In this document: piece by piece, positions 33,797 to 44,019 of the stretch | How the letters are laid out: every line of letters begins with the position of its first letter | Position numbering within the stretch: position 1 is the stretch's first letter | From: Fictibacillus macauensis ZFHKF-1 | GTDB lineage: Bacteria; Bacillota; Bacilli; Bacillales; Fictibacillaceae | Direction: 5' to 3' | Assembly: GCF_000269865.1 (NCBI RefSeq) | Contig: NZ_AKKV01000007.1 | Coordinates: forward strand, 1 to 64,000 | DNA length: 64,000 nt | Notes under the pieces: model-generated | Told to the model about the DNA's origin: nothing | Database searches by the model: none | What the model saw: only the letters and a program-made list of their open reading frames with translations | Position numbers and translations under genes: made by a program

Positions 33797-34644
33797 TAAG
33801 AAACACCGCCTTTTACAACCGGCTTTTCACATAGCTCAAAAAGAACTTTATGCGTAGAGGCTGGGTGAATAAACGCAATGTTAGCGCCTCCCGCTCCAGG
33901 AACAGGTTGATCTTGAATCATTTTGATTCCCTGTGCCTTTAACTCTGCAATTCGTTCAGTCAGGTCGGTGACGCCAAGTGCAATATGATGCACCCCTTGA
34001 CCGCGTTTTGCTATGAATTGTGCTACTGCGCTTTGGTCACTCATCGGCTCTAATAGCTCAAGGCGAACGTTGCCAATCTGTAAAAAGGCAACTTTTACTT
34101 GCTGGGTACTGACCTCTTCAATGGCCTCTAACGTTAAGCCTAGTACATTTACGTAAAACGGCAACACCTCATCTAGTGAAGCAACAGCAATTCCAATATG
34201 ATCAATGCGCTCCGGAGGCGTTACGTTCCCTGTAACCGGCAAGCCATCTCGTTCACGTACCGCTTTTTCTATGTAAATCGCGGTTTCTTGCAGAGGTGTA
34301 CCGGGTGTAAAAATCTTTTGAATCCCTGCTTGCTCTAAAAACGGAATGTCTTCCCACGGAATGACACCGCCACCGATTACGATAATATCGTCTGCGCCTC
34401 GTTCCTTTAATCCTTTCATCACTTCTGGAAATAGTTCGTTATGCGCCCCTGACAAACACGAAAGGCCAATTGCATCTACATCTTCTTGAATGGCTGCGGC
34501 AACAATTTGTGCGGGCGTTTGGCGCAATCCGGTATAAATCACTTCCATTCCATAGTCACGTAAGGCCTGTGAGATAACAAGCGCTCCACGATCGTGCCCG
34601 TCAAGCCCTGGCTTTGCTACTAATACACGAATCTTCTTTTCCAT
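33796..34644 (-). CDS. Methylmalonyl-CoA mutase B12-binding domain fused to methylmalonyl-CoA epimerase
   Basis: 282 residues in two domains. Residues 1-130 are the cobalamin-binding mutase domain: D15-x-H17-x-x-G20 (GLDGHDRG), SCLSG (about 63-67), GGGVIPWED. Residues about 145-280 are a glyoxalase/VOC-type epimerase: [27 protein letters not shown] and the ending HKVLFELCE with likely metal ligands (His and Glu). So the epimerase and half the mutase are made as one chain, next to the separate catalytic mutase gene. Both are often separate genes in other bacteria. Confidence 0.92.
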   Translation of the reverse strand: MEKKIRVLVAKPGLDGHDRGALVISQALRDYGMEVIYTGLRQTPAQIVAAAIQEDVDAIGLSCLSGAHNELFPEVMKGLKERGADDIIVIGGGVIPWEDIPFLEQAGIQKIFTPGTPLQETAIYIEKAVRERDGLPVTGNVTPPERIDHIGIAVASLDEVLPFYVNVLGLTLEAIEEVSTQQVKVAFLQIGNVRLELLEPMSDQSAVAQFIAKRGQGVHHIALGVTDLTERIAELKAQGIKMIQDQPVPGAGGANIAFIHPASTHKVLFELCEKPVVKGGVS

Positions 34645-34665
34645 ATGAATCCACTCCTACTCTCT

Positions 34666-36309
34666 CTATACTCCCGTAAACTCCCCAAATTCTTGACGAA
34701 GCACGCCACATATTTCACCAATCGTACAGTACGATTCCACACAGGCAATAATAAGTGGCATCAAATTATCGGTACCTTGCGCTCCGCGTTGAAGCGCTTC
34801 CAACTGAGCGCTCACTCGGTTCTGATCTCGCGTATTACGCAAAGCCGCTAGCTTTTCTTTTTGCTTCTCTCCAAGCGACGGATCAACCCGTAATAACTCC
34901 GGCTGCGGCTCATTTTCCATTTTAAAAGAGTTCATTCCAACAATGACCTCTTCACCACGTTCGATTGCTTTTTGCGTTTCATAGGACGTATGATGAATTT
35001 CCCGCTGCATATAGCCTTGCTCGACAGCTGCTACCGCTCCGCCAAGTGCCTCAATTTTGTCTAAATAGTTCGCTACACCTTGTTCCATTTCATCGGTTAG
35101 TTGCTCCACATAAAAAGAGCCCGCTAGTGGATCTACCGTGTCAGCCACGCCACTTTCATGTGCAATAATTTGTTGTGTACGAAGCGCAATGCGCGCAGAA
35201 TCTTCGGTTGGCAAAGCGAGCGCCTCATCGCGTGAATTCGTATGCAAACTTTGTGTACCGCCCATGACGGCTGAGAGTGCTTGCAGCGTTACACGAACGA
35301 TGTTGTTATCCGGCTGTTGCGCCGTGAGCGTGGAGCCTCCGGTTTGCGTATGAAAGCGGAGCTGCCAGCTTTTCGGATTTTGTGCTTTATATTTTTCTTT
35401 CATTAATTTCGCCCAAATACGTCGTGCTGCTCGAAACTTCGCCACTTCTTCAAAAAATTGATTGTGCGCATTAAAAAAGAACGCCAATCGTGGTGCAAAG
35501 TCATCGATTTCTAAACCGACCGCTAGTGCTGCTTCTACATAGGCCATGCCATTTGCAATCGTAAAGGCTAATTCTTGTAGCGCATTGGCTCCCGCTTCGC
35601 GAATATGATAGCCAGAAATACTAATCGTATTCCATTTCGGGACATGCTCTTTGCAATAGGCAAAAATATCTGTAATGAGACGCATGGATGGCTGCGGTGG
35701 AAAAATATACGTTCCCCTTGCAATGTATTCTTTTAAAATATCATTTTGGATGGTGCCAGAAATAAGGTGTGATGCTACGCCTTGTTTTTGGGCAACGACA
35801 ATATACATCGCAAGCAATACAGCCGCTGGTGCATTAATCGTCATGGACGTGGATACTTGATCGAGAGGGATTCCTCGTAAAAGCGCTTCCATATCTTCCA
35901 ACGAATCAATGGCAACCCCAACTTTTCCGACCTCTCCTTTTGCCATCACATGATCGGAATCATAGCCAATTTGCGTCGGTAAATCAAATGCAACGGAAAG
36001 GCCTGTTTGTCCTTGCTCTAATAAATAACGAAACCGTTTATTCGTTTCCTCCGCCGATCCAAACCCAGCGTATTGCCGCATCGTCCAATAACGAGCACGA
36101 TACATGGTTGGTTGAATTCCACGCGTAAATGGATATTCGCCAGGCAATCCGAGTTTCTCCATAGGATAGCGCTCATCTTCAAGACCATATAACCGGTCCA
36201 CCGTCAGCTCAGAGCTCGTTGTAAAAGTTTCCTTACGTTCTGGAAAGCGTTGCATGCCTTTTTCTGTCGCAAGCTTCCATTTTTTAATGCGATCGTGATG
36301 TTTATTCAC
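34666..36309 (-). CDS. mcmA: Methylmalonyl-CoA mutase, catalytic (TIM-barrel) chain
   Basis: Large-subunit catalytic domain of the coenzyme-B12 mutase (methylmalonyl-CoA to succinyl-CoA), 547 residues. Conserved segments include [56 protein letters not shown] and [15 protein letters not shown]. It ends without the B12-binding domain, which is supplied by the next gene. It starts the operon mcmA - fusion - yqjD - yqjE. Confidence 0.94.
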   Translation of the reverse strand: MNKHHDRIKKWKLATEKGMQRFPERKETFTTSSELTVDRLYGLEDERYPMEKLGLPGEYPFTRGIQPTMYRARYWTMRQYAGFGSAEETNKRFRYLLEQGQTGLSVAFDLPTQIGYDSDHVMAKGEVGKVGVAIDSLEDMEALLRGIPLDQVSTSMTINAPAAVLLAMYIVVAQKQGVASHLISGTIQNDILKEYIARGTYIFPPQPSMRLITDIFAYCKEHVPKWNTISISGYHIREAGANALQELAFTIANGMAYVEAALAVGLEIDDFAPRLAFFFNAHNQFFEEVAKFRAARRIWAKLMKEKYKAQNPKSWQLRFHTQTGGSTLTAQQPDNNIVRVTLQALSAVMGGTQSLHTNSRDEALALPTEDSARIALRTQQIIAHESGVADTVDPLAGSFYVEQLTDEMEQGVANYLDKIEALGGAVAAVEQGYMQREIHHTSYETQKAIERGEEVIVGMNSFKMENEPQPELLRVDPSLGEKQKEKLAALRNTRDQNRVSAQLEALQRGAQGTDNLMPLIIACVESYCTIGEICGVLRQEFGEFTGV

Positions 36310-36424
36310 TATGCTGCCTCCCTACATCCTATCATTCGACATTTTCCGTTCCTTCCATAGTTCTTGTTTTGTTCCGTTATTTCCTGCTTGATTTTATAAA
36401 AAATGCAAAGAAACCGTAGATTTA

Positions 36425-36453
36425 TTGTCTCTACCATAAATTCTTTGTACAAT
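36425..36453 (+). promoter_or_regulatory. SigA promoter of the Prli42 gene
   Basis: TTGTCT (36425-36430) and TACAAT (36448-36453) with a 17-nt spacer. Confidence 0.6.
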
Positions 36454-36479
36454 ATAAGGAGAATAAGGGGGCACTTATT

Positions 36480-36572
36480 ATGTCAAAAAAAATAATGAAA
36501 ACCGTGGTTGTTGTTATGCTCTGTTGCTTATTGCTTACAACACTCTTAGCAGGCCTTTCTGCACTTCTTTAA
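36480..36572 (+). CDS. Prli42-type stressosome-associated membrane miniprotein (30 residues)
   Basis: Thirty codons: a short basic start (MSKKIMK) followed by one transmembrane helix (VVVVMLCCLLLTTLLAGLSA). This is the pattern of Prli42, which in Listeria anchors the stressosome through RsbR. It has an AAGGGGG ribosome binding site, its own promoter and a terminator. Identification rests on the motif K..K-hydrophobic-TTLLAG and size; no Rsb genes are in the window. Confidence 0.82.
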   Translation: MSKKIMKTVVVVMLCCLLLTTLLAGLSALL

Positions 36573-36579
36573 AGGCTAC

Positions 36580-36621
36580 AAAAAAACAGGTCATTCTCAC
36601 TTGGAGAATACCTGTTTTTTT
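36580..36621. terminator. Bidirectional terminator between Prli42 and yqjA genes
   Basis: AAAAACAGGT-C-ATTCTC pairs with GAGAAT-A-CCTGTTTTT, with T7 on the plus side and A-rich sequence on the other. The yqjA stop lies within it. Confidence 0.85.
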
Positions 36622-37586
36622 GGAGTAGGAATACCTGATGGATGAAAGCTTTTTTTAATCAGTAAATAGTGTTCAATTTCATGAAGCAGCGCAATCAGCT
36701 TTGAACGCGTTTCAAATTCTTCTCGGTCTTTTGGCAGCGGCATCTCACGAAATTTTTCACGCATAACATCAATGATTTCTAAATACTTCACCGCTGTGTT
36801 CCCAGGATGAACGGCCTCGCTAATACTTTGAAAGAAATCGCCTAGCATCAAGCTTTGTACATACCGACGATCTAATGAAGAAAGAATGGGCACCATCCGT
36901 TCAATTCGCTCTAACTGTTTTTCGCGCATTTTAAAATAATGATAATATTTATTTTCATAGCGCACGGTATGATTTTCAATATCTCGAAATGCTAAGTTCT
37001 TTCCTTCGTCGATCAGTTCAGCAGCTCGGGTAATTTCTTTTCCATCCCACATATGACTTTGTTCATACAAATACTGCTTAAACTCCATAAAGATCGCTTT
37101 AAACTGCTCTTCTAGTTCTCGTTGGCGAAGCTTAAGCGTCCGTTCCATGCTCGGCATGTATAAATTGACGAGTAGGGCAATCCCAATGCCAATAACAATC
37201 AGCGCAGCTTCATTTAAAACGGCTTGAATGCTTATGTATTGCAAGTTATATAAATGCAAAATAATAACCGCGCTCGTTATGATTCCTTCTTTCAAATGAA
37301 ACATGACGAGCACAGGGATAAATAAGAGCAATAACAAGGCAACACTCCACGGATGATAGCCAAGCGTCGAAAAAAAGATCGCGGCAAACAGTATGCCAAT
37401 CATGCAGGCAGCAACGCGTTCCCAGGCGGAAATTAACGATCGTTTTTGTGTTACTTTTACACATAATATGGTTAGTATTCCAGCTGAACTATAAAACTGT
37501 AAATCAAGCCATTGAGCAATAGCAATTGCCAAACCTGCTCCAATTGCTGTTTTTATCGTTCGATAGCCGATTTTATAACCGGTCAT
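36597..37586 (-). CDS. yqjA: Aromatic-acid-exporter-family membrane protein YqjA
   Basis: 329 residues: five or six N-terminal hydrophobic helices (about 12-150, e.g. ACMIGILFAAIFFSTLG, VALLLLLFIPVLVMF) then a charged cytoplasmic helical domain (about 160-325). This matches the DUF939/ArAE_1 half-length family of which B. subtilis YqjA is a member. Substrate and role are not established. Confidence 0.82.
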   Translation of the reverse strand: MTGYKIGYRTIKTAIGAGLAIAIAQWLDLQFYSSAGILTILCVKVTQKRSLISAWERVAACMIGILFAAIFFSTLGYHPWSVALLLLLFIPVLVMFHLKEGIITSAVIILHLYNLQYISIQAVLNEAALIVIGIGIALLVNLYMPSMERTLKLRQRELEEQFKAIFMEFKQYLYEQSHMWDGKEITRAAELIDEGKNLAFRDIENHTVRYENKYYHYFKMREKQLERIERMVPILSSLDRRYVQSLMLGDFFQSISEAVHPGNTAVKYLEIIDVMREKFREMPLPKDREEFETRSKLIALLHEIEHYLLIKKSFHPSGIPTPKKQVFSK

Positions 37587-37680
37587 AAACTACTTCCTTT
37601 CACCTTTGATTCATTTGTATTATTCTACTTCATTCAAAAGAAATACGATAATAATTTGTTTTACAACGTAGAATTATAAA

Positions 37681-37713
37681 AAAAAAAGCGTCGCAGCACA
37701 CTGTCTGCAACGC
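37681..37713 (-). terminator. Terminator of the ABC transporter operon
   Basis: On the minus strand GGCGTTGCAG and CTGCGACGCT form a stem with a mismatch, followed by T11. Confidence 0.75.
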
Positions 37714-37719
37714 CATGAT

Positions 37720-38442
37720 TTATAATACTTTTTCTAAAAAAGCTTGTGCACGCTCACTTTTCGGTGCGGCAAAAAACTGTGCAGGTGACGCATCCTCAAC
37801 GAGCAAACCACCGTCTAAAAATAAGACGCGATCAGCCACTTCTTTAGCAAAGCCCATTTCATGCGTAACAATGACCATTGTTATACCTGAATGTGCTAAT
37901 GACTTCATGACTTCTAATACTTCTTTTACCATTTCAGGATCAAGCGCTGACGTTGGTTCATCAAATAAAATTACTTCTGGCTCCATAGCAAGCGCGCGCG
38001 CAATCGCTACCCGTTGCTTTTGTCCTCCCGACAACCGATTCGGATACTCGTTTTCTTTATCGGCAAGTCCTACTTTTTGCAGCAATTCTCGTGCCTTTTG
38101 CACGGCTGTTGCTTTTCCTACCTTATTCACTGTAATCGGCGCATACGTTATGTTTTCTAAAACCGTCATATGCGGAAATAAGTGAAAATGTTGAAAGACC
38201 ATGCCAATTCTCTTGCGAACCGCTTGAAGCTTGGCCGCATGTGCTGTTACTTCCTCACCTTGATAAACAATGCGACCGGACGTTGGCACTTCTAAAAAGT
38301 TAATACAGCGTAGGAAAGTTGATTTACCGGAACCGGATGGGCCGATGACTGCGACAACCTCTCCTTGTTCAATATGAGCGGAAATCCCTTTTAACACATC
38401 ATTTTTCCCAAATGATTTATGCAACTTTTCAATATCAATCAC
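37720..38442 (-). CDS. Polar amino acid ABC transporter ATP-binding protein
   Basis: 240 residues: Walker A GPSGSGKS (33-40), Q-loop, signature [15 protein letters not shown], Walker [15 protein letters not shown] and the switch His in VTHEMGF. It belongs to the GlnQ/ArtR(YqiZ) group. It overlaps the upstream fused receptor/permease gene by 8 nt. An ARG-box-like site before that gene, and synteny with B. subtilis artPQR, suggest arginine. Confidence 0.93.
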   Translation of the reverse strand: MIDIEKLHKSFGKNDVLKGISAHIEQGEVVAVIGPSGSGKSTFLRCINFLEVPTSGRIVYQGEEVTAHAAKLQAVRKRIGMVFQHFHLFPHMTVLENITYAPITVNKVGKATAVQKARELLQKVGLADKENEYPNRLSGGQKQRVAIARALAMEPEVILFDEPTSALDPEMVKEVLEVMKSLAHSGITMVIVTHEMGFAKEVADRVLFLDGGLLVEDASPAQFFAAPKSERAQAFLEKVL

Positions 38443-39895
38443 TGCGACTCATTCTCCTTTCTAGCATTCTGCCGAGCACGGTTAGAATCATAACCATGAC
38501 ATAATAAATGACCCCAGCCACTAGAAGCGGCTCTAGATAGCGATAAGAATCGGCACTAACAATTTGCGCGCGACGCATGATGTCCATCGTGCCAATCACA
38601 GCCACAATTGCTGATTCTTTTGTTAACGTAATAAATTCATTCATTAAAGATGGCAATATATTTTTTAGTGCTTGAGGTAAAATGATTTGGCGCATCATTG
38701 CACTTTTCGGTATACCAAGTGCCATTGAAGCTTCCCGTTGTCCTTTATCCACGGCATTAATACCACCACGAATAATTTCAGAAACATAGGCTGCAGAGTT
38801 TAAGCCAAAGGTAAGCACCCCGGCAACAAATGCGCTAATTTTATAGCCTGTTACTTGCGGTGTCGCATTGTAAATAACAATAAGCTGTAAAATAAGCGGT
38901 GTGCCTCGGAAAATAGACGTATAGGCATCCGCAAACCAGCGAAGCGGCTTTACGCCTCCAATTTTACAAAGCGCCAGCAACGTTCCTAGTAAAAAGCCAA
39001 AAATGATAGAAACAACGACAAATTGTAGCGTTGTGACAATTCCTTTAAGAATGAAGGGAACCGATGGGAAAATCTCCGAAAAATCAATAATCGCTCGCTT
39101 CTCATCACTTGCTTTCTTTTTAGGTTCAAACCATTTTTTTGCGATTTTTTCAATGTCGCCATTTTTTTTCATCGTTGCGATTTGTTCATTAAATTTTTCC
39201 GTTAACGCACTGTTCTTAGGTAAAGCGATAGCTGTTCCTGTGGCATCGGAATGAGGAATTTTAAAGCCCGATAAGTCCGGGTTTTTATTTAAATACTCTA
39301 CCGCCACGCCATCTTCAATAACCGCCGCATCCATGCGGCCACTCTTTAATTGCTCTACAAGATCGGTTACTTTATTTTGCTTATCAATAGCTACATCGTT
39401 CACTTGACTCGCAATTTTCTTAGCTTCTTTTTCTTGAATGGAACCAAGTTGCACCCCAATGGTTTTTCCTTGTAAGTCTTTTACCTTTTTTATGCTTTTT
39501 TGATTCGTTACAATCATTTGTGACGCTTTATAGTAGACCGAGCTAAAATCAATTTTCTTTTTTCGTTCGGCATTTGGCGTCATTCCAGCCATTACAAAGT
39601 CTACACGGTTGGCGTCCAACGCTGGAATTAATCCATTAAAGTCCATATCTTTTATTTCCAAATTATAGCCTAAGCGATCCGCAATTTTCCGCGCAATATC
39701 CACATCAAAGCCAATTACATCAGAACTTTTTTTCGTATCGACAAATTCATACGGTGCATAATCAGCAGACGTTCCCATGACGAGCGTTTTTGCATGCTTT
39801 CCTTGAGCGGCTGCGTGTTGTTGAAAAGGTGTAAACAGCATACTACTAATCGTTACCATAAGTATCGTTAGCAGTAGCCAACTTGATTTTTTCAT
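38435..39895 (-). CDS. Amino acid ABC transporter: substrate-binding protein fused to permease
   Basis: 486 residues joining what B. subtilis encodes as artP and artQ. A signal/anchor helix is at 1-30 and the solute-binding domain at about 38-262 ([39 protein letters not shown]). The permease at about 280-480 has its EAA loop [20 protein letters not shown]. Tethered receptors are known in other Gram-positive transporters (e.g. GlnPQ), so the fusion is credible, not a frameshift artefact. Arginine or a similar cation is inferred from synteny and the operator. Confidence 0.93.
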   Translation of the reverse strand: MKKSSWLLLTILMVTISSMLFTPFQQHAAAQGKHAKTLVMGTSADYAPYEFVDTKKSSDVIGFDVDIARKIADRLGYNLEIKDMDFNGLIPALDANRVDFVMAGMTPNAERKKKIDFSSVYYKASQMIVTNQKSIKKVKDLQGKTIGVQLGSIQEKEAKKIASQVNDVAIDKQNKVTDLVEQLKSGRMDAAVIEDGVAVEYLNKNPDLSGFKIPHSDATGTAIALPKNSALTEKFNEQIATMKKNGDIEKIAKKWFEPKKKASDEKRAIIDFSEIFPSVPFILKGIVTTLQFVVVSIIFGFLLGTLLALCKIGGVKPLRWFADAYTSIFRGTPLILQLIVIYNATPQVTGYKISAFVAGVLTFGLNSAAYVSEIIRGGINAVDKGQREASMALGIPKSAMMRQIILPQALKNILPSLMNEFITLTKESAIVAVIGTMDIMRRAQIVSADSYRYLEPLLVAGVIYYVMVMILTVLGRMLERRMSRSD

Positions 39896-39939
39896 GAATC
39901 AAACTCCCCCTTACGTTTCTCTATTGTCATGTAAACAAA

Positions 39940-39953
39940 TTAATAATTATTCA
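39940..39953. promoter_or_regulatory. ARG-box-like site (ArgR/AhrC)
   Basis: On the minus strand TGAATAATTATTAA matches TGAATWWWWATTCA except at one position. It is 45 bp upstream of the transporter. A weaker second half-site pair (TGCATTAATATGAA) overlaps it at 39950-39965. argR itself is at 56.7 kb. Confidence 0.5.
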
Positions 39954-40097
39954 TATTAATGCATTTTAACACATTTTAAAAGGAAAGCGTACTTTTTGAT
40001 TATTCTGAATTTAAGGCTCGTAAAGAAACGTAAATATGAGAAAAGACCCCTCACATCATAGGAGAAAGGTCTTTATGTTTCCATCTAGAAGATTGTA

Positions 40098-40529
40098 TTA
40101 GCGACAATAGGTTTCAAAAGCATTCATTAATTTATTCACAACATTCATTGGCTCTTCGCCTTCAATTTCGTGGCGCTCGACCATCATTTGAATTTCGCCA
40201 TCTTTTAGAAGCGCAAATGATGGGGATGATGGCGCATACCCTGTAAAATAAGAACGTGCTTTTTCCGTCGCTTCTGCATCTTGTCCTGCAAAGACGGTGA
40301 CAAGATGATCCGGACGTTTTCCTTGTTTTACGGAATACGAGGCAGCCGGACGAGCAATTCCTCCCGCACACCCACAAACTGAATTGATCATTACGAGCGT
40401 TGTACCACTTTTCGCCATTGCTTCATCTACCGCGTCAGGTGTTTGCAACTGTGTATAGCCTGCTTCAATCATTTCTCTACGCGCCGCTTCTACGGCATCG
40501 TCCATGAAGAAGTTAAAATTTAAGTTCAT
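40098..40529 (-). CDS. brxB: Bacilliredoxin BrxB (YqiW)
   Basis: DUF1094/BrxA-BrxB family protein of 143 residues that removes bacillithiol from S-bacillithiolated proteins. The active CGC motif is in [14 protein letters not shown] (about 49-62). The thioredoxin-like fold and length fit. Neighbour relation with the bkd operon and art genes matches B. subtilis yqiW. Start follows AAGGGATG. Confidence 0.92.
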   Translation of the reverse strand: MNLNFNFFMDDAVEAARREMIEAGYTQLQTPDAVDEAMAKSGTTLVMINSVCGCAGGIARPAASYSVKQGKRPDHLVTVFAGQDAEATEKARSYFTGYAPSSPSFALLKDGEIQMMVERHEIEGEEPMNVVNKLMNAFETYCR

Positions 40530-40582
40530 GAAACCACATCCCTTTTTTCTTTATTGTACCGAATTTTTGTGCACAATCAAAG

Positions 40583-40609
40583 AAAAGACGCTTATTTAAA
40601 AGCGTCTTA
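40583..40609 (-). terminator. bkd operon terminator
   Basis: AAGACGCT pairs with AGCGTCTT around an 8-nt loop. Minus-strand tail TTCTTTG. Confidence 0.65.
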
Positions 40610-40685
40610 TCCAATAGGGGGTATAGGGTTTGGAGGTGTAGATAGTATTCCATTCCCGCCTCGCTATTTTTAAAACCTATTTTCT

Positions 40686-41972
40686 TTAATAAATTGAAAC
40701 TGTTTCACTAGAAATGTTTTCCAAGCGTTCTTTCACGCGAGCTAAGAAACGACCACATACAAGACCATCTAACACGCGATGATCAAGCGATAAACAAAGG
40801 TTTACCATATCGCGAACAGCAATCATGCCATTGTTCATTACAACAGGACGCTTCACAATCGATTCTACAGAAAGAATCGCGGCTTGTGGATAGTTAATGA
40901 TTGGCTGCGACATAACCGAGCCAAAAGAGCCCGTATTATTAACCGTAAAGGTGCCGCCTTTCATATCATCAGCGCCAAGCTTATTGTTGCGAACTTTATC
41001 TGCTAAATCTTTTACTTCACGCGCTACACCTTTAATGCTTTTCTCATCCGCATGTTTAATAACAGGTACATATAGTGCAGTATCCGTTGCAACAGCAATT
41101 GAAATGTTAATATCTTTCTTTTGGATGATTTTATCGCCTGCCCACATCGAGTTCAGTTGGGGGAATTCTTTTAGTGATTCAACGACTGCCTTTATGAAGA
41201 ACGGTAAGAACGTAAGATTGTAGCCTTCCTTCGTTTTAAAGTCGTTTTTCACAGAATTACGATAGTCCACTAAGTTCGTAACATCCACTTCCACCATCGT
41301 CCACGCATGAGGTGCTTCATGCTTACTACGAACCATATTCGCAGCAATTGCTTTACGAACGCCATTGACTGGGATTTCTAGATCTCCCGGTGCTGATTCG
41401 ATTGGCGCCGCTGCAGGTTGCGATGATGCTTTCGGCGCTTGTGGTGTTGGTGCTTGTGCTACTGGCGCTTGGGAAACAGGTGCTTCTGCTGGTGCTGATG
41501 GCGCCGTTGGAATGTTTCCTGAAGCAATGATGGCATTCAAGTCTTTACGCGTAATGCGACCATTTAAGCCCGTTCCTTTCACATGATCCAAGTTAATGTT
41601 ATGCTCACCTGCTAGGCGCAATACAGCAGGTGAAAAACGTGCTTTACTTCCTTCTGTTTCTACGGCTTGCTCTGATGAAACTTTATTCTCACGTTGAGGA
41701 GCCGCTTCCGTTGGCGCTTGCTCACCGCCACCTTCTGTTTCAATGTAACAAATGAGTTCACCAACAGCGAGTGTATCTCCTTCGCCAGCTACGAGATCTT
41801 TAATGACACCGGAAAAAGAGGAAGGCACTTCTGCATTCACTTTATCCGTCATCACTTCCGCAAGCGGGTCGTATTTTTTTACCGTATCGCCAGGCGCTAC
41901 GAGCCATTTAGAAATTGTTCCTTCGGTTACACTTTCCCCAAGTTGGGGCATTACGATTTTTTCTGTCGCCAT
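40686..41972 (-). CDS. bkdB: Branched-chain 2-oxoacid dehydrogenase E2 (lipoamide acyltransferase)
   Basis: 428 residues: lipoyl domain (1-78, lipoylated Lys in EVMTDKVNAEVPSS), an Ala/Pro-rich linker, the peripheral-subunit-binding domain (FSPAVLRLAGEHNINLDHVKGTGLNGRIT), a second linker rich in APAEAPVSQAPV, and the catalytic domain ending with the active site DHRVLDGLVCGRF. Transfers branched acyl groups to CoA. Last of the seven-gene bkd operon. Confidence 0.97.
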   Translation of the reverse strand: MATEKIVMPQLGESVTEGTISKWLVAPGDTVKKYDPLAEVMTDKVNAEVPSSFSGVIKDLVAGEGDTLAVGELICYIETEGGGEQAPTEAAPQRENKVSSEQAVETEGSKARFSPAVLRLAGEHNINLDHVKGTGLNGRITRKDLNAIIASGNIPTAPSAPAEAPVSQAPVAQAPTPQAPKASSQPAAAPIESAPGDLEIPVNGVRKAIAANMVRSKHEAPHAWTMVEVDVTNLVDYRNSVKNDFKTKEGYNLTFLPFFIKAVVESLKEFPQLNSMWAGDKIIQKKDINISIAVATDTALYVPVIKHADEKSIKGVAREVKDLADKVRNNKLGADDMKGGTFTVNNTGSFGSVMSQPIINYPQAAILSVESIVKRPVVMNNGMIAVRDMVNLCLSLDHRVLDGLVCGRFLARVKERLENISSETVSIY

Positions 41973-41996
41973 GTTTTTACCCTCCTGCTTACAGCA

Positions 41997-42980
41997 TTAA
42001 AATGCAGCCAATTCCCTCATTGCTTTTTCCACTTTATCTGGATTGATCATGAAGTATTTTTCCATTGTTGGTGCATAAGGCATTGCCGGTACATCTGGAC
42101 CTGCAAGGCGTTTAATTGGCGCATCAAGCTCAAATAAGCAATGTTCAGCAATAATTGCGGCTACTTCACTCATGATGCTACCTTCTTTGTTATCTTCCGT
42201 AACAAGCAACACTTTACCTGTTTTCGTTGCTGCTTCAATAATCGCTTCTTGATCTAGTGGATAGACTGTACGTAAATCAAGCACGTGGACAGAGATTCCG
42301 TCTTTTTCAAGTTTTTCAGCTGCTTGTAACGCAAAGTGCACACTCAGTCCGTATGTAATGACAGTAATGTCTTCTCCTTCACGCTTCACATCTGCCTTAC
42401 CGATCGGCAGTACATATTCTTCTTCTGGAACTTCACCTTTAATTAGACGATACGCCCGCTTATGTTCAAAGAAAATAACCGGATCTTCGTCACGAATCGC
42501 TGCTTTTAACAACCCTTTTGCATCATAAGGTGTGGATGGCATGACAATTTTCAAGCCGGGAACGTTCGCGAATAGCGCTTCAACAGATTGTGAATGATAG
42601 AGCGCACCATGAACACCGCCGCCATAAGGCGCACGAAACGTAATAGGACATGACCAATCGTTGTTTGAACGATAACGGATTTTTGCCGCTTCTGATACAA
42701 TTTGGTTCACCGCTGGCATAATAAAATCAGCAAATTGCATCTCAGCAATTGGACGCATACCATACATAGCAGCACCAATACCCACTCCTGCAATTGCAGA
42801 TTCTGCAAGTGGTGCATCAATCACACGCTCTTCTCCAAATTCTTCAATTAAGCCAGCAGTAGCGCGGAACACGCCTCCACGTACCCCAACATCTTCTCCA
42901 ACAACAAACACTTTCTGATCGCGTTGCATTTCTTCACGCATCGCCTGTGTAACTGCTTCAATATATGAAATAATCGGCAT
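41997..42980 (-). CDS. bkdAB: Branched-chain 2-oxoacid dehydrogenase E1 beta
   Basis: 327-residue thiamine-diphosphate enzyme subunit: FVVGEDVGVRGGVFRATAGL, APLAESAIAGVGIGAAMYG, FRAPYGGGVHGALYHSQS and VLLVTEDNKEGSIMSEVAA. It pairs with the E1 alpha product immediately upstream, and decarboxylates the 2-oxo acids of Leu, Ile and Val. Confidence 0.96.
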   Translation of the reverse strand: MPIISYIEAVTQAMREEMQRDQKVFVVGEDVGVRGGVFRATAGLIEEFGEERVIDAPLAESAIAGVGIGAAMYGMRPIAEMQFADFIMPAVNQIVSEAAKIRYRSNNDWSCPITFRAPYGGGVHGALYHSQSVEALFANVPGLKIVMPSTPYDAKGLLKAAIRDEDPVIFFEHKRAYRLIKGEVPEEEYVLPIGKADVKREGEDITVITYGLSVHFALQAAEKLEKDGISVHVLDLRTVYPLDQEAIIEAATKTGKVLLVTEDNKEGSIMSEVAAIIAEHCLFELDAPIKRLAGPDVPAMPYAPTMEKYFMINPDKVEKAMRELAAF

Positions 42981-42994
42981 CGCTATCTTCCCCC

Positions 42995-43987
42995 TTACTC
43001 CGCATATACGTAGCGCATCGAAGATTCTGGATCTGCGTATGGCGCTGCTTCTGCATAATCAGTTGCTTCATCAATTACAGTCGCAATTTCGTCTGTTAAT
43101 TGCTGTTGCAGCTCATCTGTCAATACACCTGTTTCTTTTAAGTACGCCGCAAACGTGAGCAGCGGGTCTTTTGCTTTTGCTTCTTCCACTTCTTCTCGTG
43201 AACGATAGGCACGATCATCATCATCACTTGAATGTGGTGTTAAGCGATAGGATACAGTTTCAATGAGCGTCGGACCTTCACCGCGTCGACCGCGATCCGC
43301 TGCTTGTTTCACTGCTTCATACACAGCTAATGGATCATTTCCATCCACTGTTACACCTGGAATTCCGTAACCTAGCGCGCGATCGGAAACATTTTCACAA
43401 GCCAACTGCTTAGAAATTGGAACCGAAATCGCATATTTATTGTTTTCACACATGAAAATCACTGGTAATTTATGCACGCTTGCAAAGTTAATTCCTTCGT
43501 GGAAATCTCCTTGGTTAGAAGACCCTTCACCAAACGTTGTAAATGTGACTAAATCTTTGCCTTCTAATTTTCCACCAAGCGCCATTCCAACGGCATGGGG
43601 AACTTGTGTTGTTACCGGTGAAGAACCTGTCACAATGCGGTACTTTTTAGCACCAAAGTGACCTGGCATTTGACGGCCACCGCTATTCGGATCTTCCGCT
43701 TTCGCAAAGCCAGAAAGCATTAAATCACGAGCCGTCATACCAAACCATAGAACAACGCCCATGTCACGATAGTACGGTAATACGTAATCTTTTTCGCGAT
43801 CTAAAGCCATAGCCGCTCCTACTTGAGCCGCTTCTTGCCCCTGACACGAAATAACGAATGGAATTTTACCAGCGCGATTTAATAACCACATACGCTCGTC
43901 AATCTTTCTTGCCATTAGCATCGTTTTGTACATTTCAAGTACATTTTCGCTGCTTAATCCTAATTTCTCATGGCGATTTTCTCCCAT
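42995..43987 (-). CDS. bkdAA: Branched-chain 2-oxoacid dehydrogenase E1 alpha
   Basis: 330 residues from ATG at 43987 (GAGGAGG upstream; the longer frame to 44008 would cover it). ThDP-binding motif GEGSSNQGDFHEGINFASVHKLPVIFMCENN (GDG-NN type, written here as GEG) and the conserved SYRLTPHSSDDDDRAYR phosphorylation-loop-like region. Follows lpdV. Confidence 0.96.
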   Translation of the reverse strand: MGENRHEKLGLSSENVLEMYKTMLMARKIDERMWLLNRAGKIPFVISCQGQEAAQVGAAMALDREKDYVLPYYRDMGVVLWFGMTARDLMLSGFAKAEDPNSGGRQMPGHFGAKKYRIVTGSSPVTTQVPHAVGMALGGKLEGKDLVTFTTFGEGSSNQGDFHEGINFASVHKLPVIFMCENNKYAISVPISKQLACENVSDRALGYGIPGVTVDGNDPLAVYEAVKQAADRGRRGEGPTLIETVSYRLTPHSSDDDDRAYRSREEVEEAKAKDPLLTFAAYLKETGVLTDELQQQLTDEIATVIDEATDYAEAAPYADPESSMRYVYAE

Positions 43988-44019
43988 GATGGATCCCTCC
44001 TCATACAATCTACAAAGTA

